This document shows positions 38,801 through 53,800 of a stretch of DNA of 64,000 nt, piece after piece (position 1 is the first letter of the stretch; every line of letters begins with the position of its first letter). The position numbers were made by a program, and so were the translations under genes. Where the stretch lies: contig NC_092568.1 of NCBI RefSeq assembly GCF_037975245.1, positions 23,152,501 through 23,216,500 on the forward strand. Reading direction: 5' to 3'. A model generated the notes under the pieces. It worked only from the letters and a program-made list of their open reading frames with translations, had not been told where the DNA came from and searched no databases. This DNA is from Apostichopus japonicus (Eukaryota; Echinodermata; Holothuroidea; Aspidochirotida; Stichopodidae).

Positions 38801-41800
38801 TTCTATTTTTTCTCTGGGAATATTCGTAGAATGTTCGATATCCACTCCGGCATCAATTACATTTATTCGCCACAGGTACCCTTGACTAAAATCAATGATA
38901 GCTGCCGCCCAGCTACTTCTGGAGGTTGTTTTTATCTCCTCACATCATATGCTTTGACAGATAAACCTCTAATTATCTACACATTAAAACATGACTACAT
39001 GTAGATATCTCCTGCTTATTTCATTAAACTCAGTATACACGTTTAACGGGCATGATCATCAACTGTGCTGTAGCAATAACGCCTGCCTGCTGTGTGTGTA
39101 CTCCAGGCTTCAGGCGTACATGTATAGTCACAGTTTCAGGGGGATATGGATGAGGTTTATGCATGAAAGTCTTTGGATTATTGGAATGGCAGTAGATAGC
39201 ATCTTCTATCATTATGTTTCCTAGGCACCAAACATCTTCAGCATTTGCAGCTGTGACTCATAGTCAAGAGGCCTGTGGCTGCATGCTGCTGCTGTTGCTG
39301 TTAAGGTCTTCTGCATAATATAACCATGCAGATGCCTTGTGTGTAGATTCATCTCTGCATTATCAGGATAGTTCAGTCAGCAATGTATTACGAACCCTAT
39401 TATCCTAAGCTGTTTCACATTGGGCCTATAGATTTGCTCTATATTTGCGAGCAAATAATTACCTCGCCACTCAGCTATTTCTTCTATCGTGATGTTAAGT
39501 CTATACAAAATTCCTCCTTCATTGTAAGGAGCTCTAGATCTCTCTTCAATAAAGTATTGTTGTCAACTTGTCATATTCCATGTCATTGCCTGAGGTAAAA
39601 AATTAAGCTGGTTGAGTTGTTCTCTGGTTGCACCCCATTGTGTGTGTTCCAATTTCTCAAAAAGTCATAGTTTGATTGCGATGACTAAATGTATGTGCTT
39701 GGTTACCAATAGTACTTTAAATGTTTTGGAAGAGCTTCGATAATTAGATGAGAAACACACATATGTGCACATTTAAACTATAAGTTGTAGGCTTTTGGCT
39801 AGCCATATATCTGCAGAGACATGTGGATCCATACTCCAATGACCGAACGTGACATGTATGAAAAAATTAGCTGCAAATTCATAGCATCATTTGGTGAAAA
39901 CTGCACCTTGATATCAAGAGTGTTTATCGCAAAGATGATGTGTTGCTACTGAAATTGGAAAAAAGTCTCATGAATATACTGGGCGACAGAAGAGTAAGTG
40001 ACATCGTCATTGCAGATGTGCTGAAAACAAACTGTCTTTATGAAAATATTTACTTTTGGACAGAAGGAGATAATGGTCCCACAAAATTTTATCTGTTCTT
40101 GCAAGCCTTTAACTCACAGGTATCAACAGCTCATGCAAACATTCCAAAAGTATCACATATCGAGGAGAATCGAGAACAAGATAGTGAAAGGAAAGTTGAA
40201 GAACATGTAGCTGCATTACATCACATACCACCCACTGTGCTCCTTTTCTCGTAAACAGCTGTATTCGTTAGCAAATTAGCTTTAATATCACTATTAGAAA
40301 CTCTGAGATGGTGTCTCATGTATCAATGTGGAATGTTTTTTGTCCTCTGAAGTTCCTTATAAACTGTGTGACATTGTGTGCATGTGCAAGACCATCCCTT
40401 TAACATTGCATCAAAATCCTTTTCTCTATAAGTATCATATCTGCAATTGAACTCCACTTCTCATGTTTACTAATATGCCTAACAAGTACTGTATATACTG
40501 TAAATTGTAGCTCAATGGACACACCTTTTGAAGGAATGTCACATATGATGTGTGCAGCACTTGACACACAGTTCCGTTACGGATCGAACAGATAAAGTCC
40601 ATGACGAAAACAAATAATCTAAACACTTTGAGTGGTAGAATGATAAGGGAGGTCATTGACCGGCCAGGTCCGGTCTTAGAGGGCACACAGTGTAAAAAGG
40701 TTACCAGTTCACTCTAGACATGATAGGATGAGTGTGCTGAGGTTGTGAGGAGACAGGTAAGCATACCACTCCAACCCTGGTAAGTTTTGGAATATACATA
40801 GCTGTATATTGGCTGAATATTGGCTGAATTTGCTACAATCAGATCATACCGTAAGTACAATACCTGACAATTGAAATAAGGAAAAGCCAGGTACTGTACG
40901 TATAACATGTTACTTTAGTCTACCAAAGTCACATGAGGAATAATCAAATTAGGCATTCAGTAGTTTGCAAATGTGACAAAGGAACTGATTAAATTTGTGG
41001 GTCATAAAATTTTACTCATTGGAGTAAAACATTAATGATAACGTCCTTAGTATTCCTGGGAGCAGCTAAATCATGATATCCACATATACATGCATGAATC
41101 AGGGGTATCCAATTCCATGTGAAGATACATTGCATGGCTTGGGCAAAGTGAGACAATGTATGTCTGTCAAATAACCAAAACTTGTGAAACAAACCCAGAA
41201 TCATATTCCCTGTTTTACGTACGTAACTTTGATCTTTAACATTCAGAGAGGCGTCATCTGTGTGGCCTTGGATATTAGTCTGTGTACAGTATGTTTCCCG
41301 CATAAGTCTTGCCACCTGGAGTAATTACGATTCTTAATAATTTCAGCTAGATGAGTGAAAGTCTTTGTGATAGTTTATTGTTAGTCTTCTCCTTCTTTGA
41401 TGGGTTTTTTTTCTTTTCTTCTTTTTTTTCTCTTATTGAAAAGCACTCTGTTTATAACAAGTTTAACAATAGGTGAATGTATCATTAGAAAAGTAATAAT
41501 AATAAATATTTCTTGCAATCACATAAAATGAATCATGTTTTTGCTCAAAGTGGATGATGAAAAACATGAAGGACATGTATACCATCATTATTATTTAAGG
41601 TTGACTAAATTCTATCTCCAAGTCTTCAGAAAATATTACTATAATGTTTGACGATAGTATGCTCTTGTTCCTGACGTGTGATGTGTCAGTGATGTGTTAT
41701 GTGAACCAAGTATCAATTCTAGTTATTAAAAGACCTGACGGGAAGGGCTTTTAAATATATACCTCCGAGTACAGTATGCATGGAGCAAATATACATTGGA

Positions 41801-44800
41801 TGGTATCCTGTGTGTTCTTGGCATATACATACTGTGTGTTGTTAGCAGAGTTGGAGGGTGGGGGGGGGGGGTGGTTAGTGGGCAGGGGGGTTAGTGAGGT
41901 TTATCAAGATTTGCTTTCATAGTATTAGTTGCAATTGTGTTAGTGTTTCATATAACCTTTGGCATCTTGTCAATGTATAATTCCATTAAATCCTAGTTCA
42001 TGTGGTATCTTATTAAATCTCATAATTAAATCTGACCAACGTTGAAATAGTAAAGTATAATATTACTAGAAAGCTACGTATTTTTGTTTGTTTAATATTG
42101 ACATGTAGTTCTCATAGAATATCTTTAATGTAGCCCATCTGTGAAACATCTGGTTCCTTACCACCTTTAATGCAATAGAGAATGTTCATACATTTCAAGA
42201 GCTCTATGTAGTATATGTTTTAGCCTTTAGCCCCAGAAGAAGATCCTGCTAGGATCCAAACCTCAGGCCAACTTACTTTTACACATAGTATGGACTTTAC
42301 ATGTTGTTAAAGCTTACCTTTCAATATATGTGCAGACTATCAGTTCTGGGAGGTTACGTAAAATAGTCAATTTAAGTATATTGTAGAAATAATGTCAGTA
42401 GCATCTTCTACTTGAGGTTACCACACAATAGATATTGTTGTACTGGTTGTCGGGTCGATTTCTGAAGATGCTATGAAAATGGTCGGTTGGAAATTGATCA
42501 GCTCATAGCAACATAGCAACTGTCTATTTTAAGCTTGCACTTGCAGGATGGTGGGAGAGAGGGGGGGGGGGGTAGACAAACATAATGGCACTGAGGACTA
42601 CAAAGGGTACACAGAGAATACCCACTAACTGTGATATTCTGCCAAACGATTCTCCTCTGTTTATATGTGGAGTTTGTGTAATGTAAACAGTACTGTAAAA
42701 GTGTGTGTATTTCACTATAACTTTTCTTCGTAATAAATGTTGTAGCTCAGAAAGATTCGCTACTTAGTGTGTGTGACATTTGAATGAGACAGTGAATACT
42801 CCCTTCCAGATTGCATGAGTATGTAAGTGGTATGTTTGCCCTCATTAATCATGTAAAAGTGTCCCAGAATCAATTAAGTGATTAAACCATTAAAGTTTCT
42901 TTCAGGAGATATATATCATCTCTAACTGGCTTCTGACACCCTACTCACCTATAAAGTTAAAATCAGAGCAGCTTGGCAAACTGTCAAATCATTGGCCTTT
43001 ACGTTATTATCGGTTTTATGCTGTGAGATGGCGAGGAATGGTGATAAATAAAAAGGACAGAGTCAAAAATTTATTCTGCCAAATAGCTTCAGCTGACGGT
43101 GGTCTCAGCTAAATTTAAAATTCCGAGAGGCCCAGCTCACTCGTAAAGATTTCGCCTAGAGGCTCTGTACTCTATACATTACATAAGACCGAGGAAATCA
43201 ATCAGTAAGGTCTGAATTAGATTTTGGACATCAGAGATGAAGACATTGAAGGCTAGAGAAACTAATGTGGACTGCTTTGACTCTAAAACTGTCTGATGTG
43301 CCGCACAATTAGCAAAATTAAGATAAATGCTTATTATGCAGAGGGTCTGTATCAAAAATGAGATACTTGATGAAGATATAGATGTAATGTATGTTAATTC
43401 AATTCATATGGCCATATGATCTGGAATTTTACTCCATATATATAGTAATAAATGTAACTTATTACAACCCTCAAATTCCTCTCTCTCTCTGTCTGATCTG
43501 TACACATCAGAACATTATGATAACAAAAACTATCCATTTGTGTTGTATATATGCTGTGTTGATTAAAATAAAGGTTTACAGTCTTTTAACAATACAAAGA
43601 TTCTTGCAAACTTAACAACAAATATATACCTTTCTTGACTAAATTTGAGGTCAATAGTACTGCTAATTGGGCTTAAGATTTATCACGTTATGGAGTGTCA
43701 TTGATTTTGCAGTTTCTTGACAATATTTACATCAGTAAGTGGATGAATTTGTCAAACCTTTTACTCCTCATTAACTCTTTTGATTGTGATTGGCCATTTT
43801 AGGGTCTATTTTTAACAGTTAAAGATAGTACTTAGGTTCTGTATGTAAATGTAGGGTTCTGTGTATCAAAGCTGGATATCTTAATTTTACCCTTATGTAG
43901 TAAGTCCAATTTGCAATGAATTACATTGCTATATAATGTTATGTGCCTGCTACTTTGCATGAATTTAAATAAATAGCTAAACAGTGAGGTAAATATGTTA
44001 AAAGATAGGTTGTATAAGTATTACAGGTTGTGGTATACATTAAACACTGCATATAATTAAGGTATTAACTCTTGTTAACTATCCATCAGCTAATACCCAA
44101 AAGAACATCAAATATCGGAAAATCTCATAGCATGATTTCTATCAATCGTTTGTACCTTCAGCTTGACTTTGTTGTAGCTGCATTTGTGATATATCTTAAA
44201 GTCTGTAACATTACTGTTCTACCTGCATCCAATTCTGATAGTGTAAATCTCATTTACTCAAGAAGGATTTCATGAGGAAAAGCTTCTCTGAAATTGGATC
44301 AAGTCAGGCACATCGAAACAACTCACGTAGGAGACAGCTTAGGATCCTGAACTTAGGTTAAATGAATAAAGAGAGATCTACATAAAAGTCCTGAGAGAGT
44401 TAAGATTGAGTGGATGCTCAGTATCAGAATAAATTTATCAAATAAAGGTAAAACTTTTTACCTAAAATCGCATTCAGTTAATGTCAGAGGAATTTAAAAT
44501 AATGGCTTTGGTTGTTCTCTTTACAAGAGGCAGTTGGAGCAGGTAGGCTGCAACTTTGCAAGAACTTAAAATGTATCGTGGGTTGAGAGGGTTGTATTTG
44601 TCTAAATTTACTTCAAGGATGCTGAATGTATGGAAACATTATTGACAAACATATTACAACCCAATGATTATTTATGTTACAAGTGTTCTACATTGTTTCG
44701 TTGCAGTGGTATAGGTCTAGCTTGCCTATATTGTTTTGCATTTGAAATTCATTGGACTTATGAACTGGTACATTAATGCTCTCAAATTTAAAATATTAAT

Positions 44801-47800
44801 GAATGACAGTCATGTGGTGATTAAGCGACTGAGAGTGATGCTAATGTATCAAGGGAGAGGCATCCACTCATCTCTCTAGCTGTGAGACCTATGCCTTAAT
44901 TAATACCCATTTTTACGATGCCTAATGCATACTATACTGCTTATCTTGTGAATCTCCCCTCCTTCCACTTCCTATTTTTTTTTATTTATTTCTTTTTACT
45001 ATTGTCATCTTTAATGAGGGTAGTCCTGCTCAGTGCAGAAGCACTGCTTTCCAGAGGAGCCCTCAAAACTTACCTTTCTATTCAACAGACACAGTTCTTC
45101 CTCATGCTTATCCACTAACCTTCCTTCAGCCAAAGTCTAACACAGCCTAACATGTTGCCACGGCAACATTTAGCATGTATCTCATCTGTCACTTACCCTT
45201 CTTCTCATGTTCAGTATTTCTTGTATAATAGTAATTGTAATGTGTATACTTCAATCGACACACGTGTGACACTAGTGGATGATAATAACAACTGGAAGAG
45301 GCATGGCTGGGGTACAAGGTATCTGATATTGGGCCCTCATAATTTGTATGGGATGTGTAGATAGTATATGCTTGGTACCTTCAAGTTGTCCTTACCCCTA
45401 GGAGATGACCTGTTGGCTCCTATAGCTCCCAGCAGAATCTAAGCTCCAGGAAGAATTTAACTGCCACAAAACTATATCCAAATCAGATTCAGGATGGCAG
45501 CCTAGAATAGACCCATTTAGAGTATACAATTATGTATGATCTATTCTGTTATCCAGTTTCATAGCCGATGTAATTTTGATTAGTCACTGAAGCATGATTA
45601 GATTCTTCCCCTCCCCTACCCCCTCCAAATGTCCTTTATGCTCTATTTGTGACTGCTAAGTAAATTTACTTCTAACTTCTCCGGTTTGACCTTGTTTGCG
45701 ATTCCTGTTTAGGATCTACATATTTGATTTACAGATTTTTGCAGGTCTTTAACCTACACTACTGTAGCTATATGATATGACGGCAGTAGCTATACTGTGT
45801 CGCTTGGACACCTCATGAAGGTTTACTCGTTTGTATTACCAACAGATGTAGGTTGAACATGCTGTGATGTTAGTAGGAAATCGTGTTGAAGAATTTCAGT
45901 CAATAAGCAGGTAAACTGTGATTTGACCTCTCATAAGAGGAGGAAAAGATAAAATTTGAACTTGGTTTGACTTTCTACCGGTATGGTGAAGTCCACCAGT
46001 AAATGCAAACTATATTGCAAAACTGCCCGATAAACGGCTCCTCAAAACATTAGCAAAACTGGAACTGCAGGAATTGAAGGACAGTATACTTGTATATTAG
46101 TTACATTTGTCATCTTTTGAATTAAATCCAGAAAACCTTTGGCATGTCTTTTGGAATGAAACCCTGAATTCTGTGTTAGCCATTGTTTTCTAGAAATTTG
46201 AAAATATGTGAGAAAAAGCAAAAAGTCCTTTTCTGTGGAAACGTAAGGCTTTTGATGTGAGAGAAAATTGCGGTCAACAGAATGCTATATAGTCATAGTG
46301 CTATGCAGCAGTGGTATGTTCTAGGGCAATTTATGATACTATATTAATTAAGTAGTGATATTAGAGTGCTGCGCTGTGATGATGATTCAAGTCTCTCGTG
46401 AAAGTTTCAAGAGCATGTTAATATAGCTGCTCTTAAGTACCGCTAAACCAGTTCAAGACAGTTCATGGTACAGTAAATAGACATTTTCACTTTACAGACC
46501 ATTCTATTTCCCATGTTCGAATCTGTCTGCCTGCGACAGTATGTATACCCAGCGGTGAAACAATATCATTGGGTTGTCTCCAGCTGAGAATATGATAACA
46601 CAGGTCTGGAGATGATTGTCACCATGGCAACTCACGCACTGTTATTAACTGGATGTAGAAGGCATTAGCGATTAGGTAATTACACCATAAAGTACATATG
46701 TCGCTAGTGGGGCTCGCGTACAGGAAGACTCGTCTGCGTAATATACGGTGCGACGTATAATATCAGTTATAATGCACAGTGTGAAAGCTATTGCTGTTGC
46801 CAAGACGGAACTAATCTCAGCGCTGAACTTTCAAGACTAGATGAATTTCAAGTAATTTAAGCCCTTCAAGAAAACTGATTTATGACAAAAGTGGAAGTTG
46901 ATGGTTAGAGACAAGTGGGAAGCACATGTCATATATTTATTGCTTCCAGAAAGCAATGTGTTCAAAGTGTATAGAGTTTGTATCTTATGGAAGGCATATT
47001 GAGTACTTGGCTATGTACTACATGGTCCATCAAGATCGAATTCTTTGTATCGCCTCAGTAAAACCTTTTAAGTTCAATAATTGTCAGATATAGACTGATA
47101 AAAGTATAAATATGGCCAAAATGTAATTTACAGTGCTACGATTATGTGGTAATCATACATTGTAGATTACACATTCCTCATAAAACCCAGCTAGGTACAT
47201 ACCTGTATAATATGTATTATGTACCTGATTCATCCCAAACTTTAAATTGCTATTCCAGAAATTGAATGTAAATTTCTACATCAAATGTCTGGTATTGATT
47301 TTACATATTTGCATAGATAGTTCTGGTTTACTTCTTGATCTAAACCTGTAAAAATGAGGATTGATTGGATACTAATATTATAATAATATAATCTGTGTTT
47401 GAGATTCTATATATTTCAGACACTACAGTACTCCATATGATATATATGCAATTAGTGAGGCCTTAGTATACATACAGTGGTCTCCATACGCAGGCTTTAC
47501 AAGAGGTTATACCTTTCCCATATGCCATGAGAAATCCATTACATCAGCAGCACCTTTTTAATTAGTTTATCAGCTTTCTTCATTCCGATATCAAATTGTG
47601 GCATGTTTGTTTTTGTATAAACAGATGATGTTACTAGGTTCATCTTCTGATGATAGCTCAAGTGTGTGTCTGTTGTATCGGCTGCTATATGTATAGGATC
47701 AAGAGCTGTAATTGTATGTGGAATGTATACACAGAGACAAAAATAACTGACCTATACATAAATAGTATGGTAGGCTGTTACTGGTTATCAGCACTAGGTC

Positions 47801-50800
47801 AGGGAGCCCTGGTGTGTAATATTTATTATACAATTAGCATCTCAGATTGTTGGCAATTATAAGACAGCTGATGTCTTCTTCCTAGGAATGTCAGATGGTC
47901 TGTTCTAAACACAGAGAGTGACCCCTTATATTAATGATTCTACGTCCGATTTTATTTCCTGTACTTCACTGATGTTCTTCTTGTAATCTTGTAGTTGCCA
48001 GCTTTAAAGTAGTATAGTATATTGAATTGAGAGGTGTTGACACAATGAATTTAGAAATAAAAGGCACAAGGGAAATGATTATTACAGAATGTAGTTGTTT
48101 ACTGTGGATAGGTTCACACAGTAATAAGGTACAAATTGTTTCAAAGAATGAGCAAAAGTAAAATTTTGGGGTTTGAGCTCAACAAAATATTTACAAGTGT
48201 TTGTTTTGAAGAGATAGTGAAGTGAACATTTCTAATAAACATAGATGTGGAGGTTACAGTAGCATTTTTAAAACACACAGAATAAGTAATATATACTTCG
48301 CTTCTCGCTTACCTGTCTCCCCACAACCTTAGCACTCTCGTTCTACCTTGTCTAGAATGAACTGCTAACCTTTTCACACAGTGCGCCCTCTATGGCCGGA
48401 CCCCTCCGGTCAATGCCCTTCCTTCTCATTCTACCACCCATGGTGTCTAGAAAAAGACTGTTTGAATGGGAATTTTGTAAGTTTAAAAGCAAGGGTAATA
48501 GGGTACTGTACCTGGGCAACTGAAGATAATTAGTATATATTGTACCATTGGAAACAATGTTTTTTTGGACTGTACTGATACCTCCTTTCATCTGTTTATT
48601 GGGCTATTTTCCAAGTTGTTGCTGTCACTACAGTTAATCCATCTCTTTTAAGAGGTAATAAAAAGACATCAAAGGGGTTTCAGCTGATTACATTTTCAAG
48701 TGTTAACTAAAATGCCACACTTTTAATTATGGACACTTTACAATCAGAAAGCTGATAAAATGCTGGAGGTAAGCAACAAGAAACTTTACCTCAACCGCAG
48801 AGTTCAAACATTTACTGTAGGTATCATGATGTCTTTGGTCGTGTTACTATGCTATTGCACCTTTTGTGGTGGCAATACAGTCACATATTTTTATAGCTAG
48901 AAGCCTGTTCAGGCTTTGTTTGTAAGTGGTAGCAGCAAAATCCTATCCATTCTCTCTTTTCTTCTTTTCATTCTTCTTTTTATTCTTTTTTTCATACTGC
49001 AACTTTTGCCATTCTCATTCAACCTTGAAATCCTTACATCATTAACACATCATCGTATCCCTAAAGGACTTAAACACTTCATGTTATTATTGGTTTTCAT
49101 GGTAACCTGTGATCCCCGCTGTTATCTCAATTGTTAAATTGTTATGTACCTGATATTTCATTCACACACTTTTGAAACTGCTGTCCTTTATAGAGCTACT
49201 TTTACATGACCAAGTAACAAATATTGGGACTTGCGGTAGGATGCCATTGTCCAGAGATTGGTGATTGTCACCCATCACACTTTGGTCGGCACCACAATAT
49301 AACAGTACCAGTAAGAGGTATTCTGAAGTATAGTGGTCAGTTGATTAAGTTTTTGCTCCTGGACACAGATCTCCCAGTGACAGTACATTACCATGCAGAA
49401 AGAAGTTATCATAGATCCCTTTGCAGGGTGTGAGTGGTGTGATTATCAAGAGAGCTTGGTTCATAGGACATTTTTACGATGACCCTTCTTGACCTTTGAT
49501 AGGTATATTCCATCTGGTATTATTTTTTTTTAAAGAGTTGCACTTGTACTTCCAAGGCAGAACCCTCAGTTTGCTGTTTCAATGTATATATGCTAGCTGG
49601 TTAGTTTCTACCAGTGAAAAGGTCACTATATATGAATCCTGTGGGAGTGATGTGATGAGAATATAAATAGCTCCAAAGCTTGCAGTGTGTTGCTCAAACT
49701 ATATTCAAACAAGTCAGGTATCAAGCAGTTGATTTTATATTGCCCATGTATATAAGTATTTGCTTAAGTTCAGGCACATGTAGAAATTTGTTCTTACATC
49801 AAAGGTACAAGGTGCAAAAGGTTGGCACATATATACATGGGTGACTGTAACTTGAATATATCCTTAAGTGATGTTATGAAGCAGTTGGTTGTGTTTGTTT
49901 TGTCTTATGTGCCAACAGGTTGTGGTGAATCTTCTAGATTTGCGTCAAACTTCCGGTTTGTAATCTCACAGAAAACTTTTAGCTAAAACTGTTGGTACTG
50001 AAAAATGTTGTTACTGAAAACTGTTGTTAGATTCATGTAATGTTTGGGATTCTGAAAAGCTAGTAAATATTTGCAATGCCAGGGAGAGCTGCTCTATAAC
50101 TACACTGTGAATTCATGTACATTTACCATGAGACCAAAAGTGGTGGATTTTTTTCGGCAACTCTCTAAAGAAAATTTGTTCTATCAAGTTTTGTCTGAAA
50201 GACCCTTGATGCTATACATTTTTGGTCGGTAAAACTTTTACAATATTCTGAACAAGCCATGTAATATTTTCACATTATGGGATATCCCTTAATCTGACTA
50301 ACAGATCTATATGATGGAACGACCAATTCGCCACTAGGTAGGCGTCTAGTTATTCACCGTTTGATCTGTCCATTAAAACATTGTCCCCGAAATTTCATGC
50401 AATGTTTTATTCTTTCAACTGAAAAACTTTGAAATTATTGGCTCATTTCATTATTTCTGATATGATTTTTGATGTACTATTAAAATTAACAGATGATATT
50501 TTCAGGGTTCCTTTTATATTTCCTTTAACACTGGAATATATATGGTTTCGCCAGATTGTACAAATGCAATCCATATTAATAAAGCTGAAATGAAATGTAG
50601 TCCACCATTCCAATCCATTACAGGGATATGGAGACCACCTTAAACATTTGGTTTGGATAACTTACAACCCACCAACACTGAATAATACTATGTCTTGTAC
50701 ACTGCATTTAGTGCCCAATGCTATGCTGCCATACACACTATATTTGGATCTGACAGCTCGTACACTACTTTAGCTGTAGCAGGATAGTTAGTTCATATTG

Positions 50801-53800
50801 TTTGTATTTCGGGTTCTGTAAGGTTTAGCCATTTTTGCCTGTGAAGAATGTCATTGGGTACTTGACCCCACACTGTTTTTGTAAGCCAGAATTTCTAAAA
50901 GTGAGGAGTTTTGTTAAGAGTTGTGTAAACTTTTTATGACCATTATCATTATTCCCATCTGTGGGGTTTGTTTGCTGTGACAGTATTGAAAAGCAGTATG
51001 GAATTTATATTGAAATATTTATATGCTGAGGACCATGGCATCTTCCAAGTGTGGCTAGAGTTGTGTTGCAATGTAAAGGACCCCCAATCAGTATAGTAAA
51101 GTGTCTATGTTAAAGCATATATGGTTATTAACAATGTCCTGAGCACAAACTGTTGGTTTGTGTTTAGTGTCACATAAGATGGTTACCTTCGGAAAGATTG
51201 TTTCTTGCATATCAAAGCAACCATGAAAGTGTAGTTAAATAATTATGCCAAGAATAATTCTGTCCTTGAAAATGCAAAATAGCTAGAAGCTTAATTTTGG
51301 CTAGTCTAGCTGGATTGTACTTATAGTGGGGGTAGTTGATCTAGCTGGATTGTACTTATAGTGGAGATGGTTGATCTAACTGTAGTGTACTTATAGAGAA
51401 GATGGTTGATCTAGCTGTAGTGTACAGTACTTATAGTGGGGATAGTTGATCTAGCTGGGATGTACTTATATATAGTGGAGATGGTTGATGTAGCTGGATT
51501 TTACTTATAGTGGAGAAGGTTGATCTAACTGGATTGTACTTATTATAGTGGAGATGGCTGATCTAGCTGGATTGTACTTATAGTGGAGGTGGTTAATGTA
51601 GCTGGATTGTACTTATAGTGGAGATGGTTGTTAGATGGATTGTACTTATAGTGGGGATGGTTGATCTAGCTGGATTGTACTTATAGTGGAGATGGTTGAT
51701 CTAGCTGGATTGAACTTATAGTGGAGATGGTTGTTAGATGGATTGTACTTATAGTGGGGATGGTTGATCTAGCTGGATTGTACTTATAGTGGAGGTGGTT
51801 GATCTAACTGTAGTGTACTTATAGTGGAGATGGTTGATCTAGCTGGATTGTACATTTAGTGGAGATGGTTGATCTAGCTGGATTGTACTTATAGTGGAAA
51901 TGGTTGATCTAGCTGGATTGTACTTATAGTGGAGATGGTTGATCTAGCTGGATTGTACTTATAGTGGAGATGGTTGATCTAACTGTAGTGTACTTATAGA
52001 GAAGATGGTTGATCTAGCTGGATTGTACAGTTAGTGGAGATGGTTGATCTAGCTGGATTGTACTTATAGTAGAGATGGTTGATCTAGCTGGATTGTACTT
52101 ATAGTGGAGATGGTTGATCTAGCTGGATTGTACTTATAGTGGAGATGGTTGATCTAACTGTAGTGTACTTATAGAGAAGATGGTTGATCTAGCTGGATTG
52201 TACATTTAGTGGAGATGGTTGATCTACCTGGGATGTTCTTATAGTGGAGATGGTTGATCTAGCTGGATTGTACATTTAGTGGAGATGGTTGATCTGGCTG
52301 GATTGTACATTTAGTGGAGATGGTTGATCTAGCTGGATTGTACTTATAGTAGAGATGGTTGATCTAGCTGGATTGTACTTATAGTGGAGATGGTTGATCT
52401 TGCTGGATTGTACTTATAGTGGAGATGGTTGATCTAACTGTAGTGTACTTATAGAGAAGATGGTTGATCTAGCTGGATTGTACATTTAGTGGAGATGGTT
52501 GATCTACCTGGGATGTACTTATAGTGGAGATGGTTCAGAAATATCCAGAACAAACGTTTCTCGATTGCAAGGCCTAACTCTCTACAGTAAATAACAGACT
52601 ACAGTACATATACTGGGCTTTTATGGAATATCAAGCCCATCTTTAGGAGGTACTATATACAGTATGGTTAACTTGAAATAGGTCAACACTGCCACCTATG
52701 GGGAAAAACACTGACTTAGATAATTTATATTATCCCATGAGCATAGATTCAAAACACCCATGCCCTTTACAGCATTAAGCTCTGCAATTAACAGTTGGAT
52801 TGTGAAAGTAAACTTTGACCTTTTGATATCTGTTTTAGTCAAATGCATCTGGTATATTGGTAGTTTGTCTGCTCATACCTAAGGAAATTAAGACAGTTTG
52901 AAGTGGACTTGGTATAATAAGCTAATACATCCAATTCTGTTTTCTGTTTGTAGTTGGTCAACAGTTCAGCGATAAGGAATTGTACAAATTTAGAGAGTAA
53001 GGAGCGTGTGTGCGCTAGGCACATTATACCAGCTTGGGTCACTATGACACTGTAAAAAAGATTAGTCACAAAAGGAATTTAAACAAATCAAAAATCAAAC
53101 AAAACAAAAAAAGTAGCCTAGACACAGCTAGCTTTAATTATCAAGTACTGCAAACTGCCATCAGTGGAATAGAAACATGCACAGAAAGTGACTGCATGGT
53201 TGTAATCTCATACAGTATGTCGCATATTAGTATAAAAATAGTTTATGGTGATTAAAAGTGTTGTTAATTTTGTAAACACCGGTTTTGTCCAATCAGAGCA
53301 CTATTTAACATAAAAGCAACTTCAGACATTACTTGTATACAACTAAAATGTATTGTTGAAGTTTAAACTTATGTGTCTGTATGTGTCAGTCGACGACTTT
53401 ATAGTGGTTATAATTTTGCTAAAATATACGATGGATGATGTTTTTCTCAACATTCCATTACAAATGTCATACATATATATATACAATATGTATATACTAA
53501 TATTCATGGAACAATTTATCCAGTGTCTTAAATCACAAACTGCTATCTATATGGGGCAAATTGCTATACAAATGCAAAGATGTACATGTACTTTGATTCC
53601 CATACAAACCATTGTACTGTATTAGAGACAAAATTCAGAGACTTTAAAACTGCACGGTACACAAAATTTGAAGACTTAATTATACCCTGACATTACCACC
53701 ATATAAGTATTATTTGCCTTAAGAATGGTGGGATCTTTAAAGATTGTGGAAAGCAAAGTCTACTAAAGTTGGTCTATATGGCTGCATGTGTACATATCGA

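Noticed and set aside
41016-41315. 99-codon minus-strand ORF in intron 18
   Set aside because: No family resemblance, no splice or promoter context, and a length within chance expectation for AT-rich DNA of this size.
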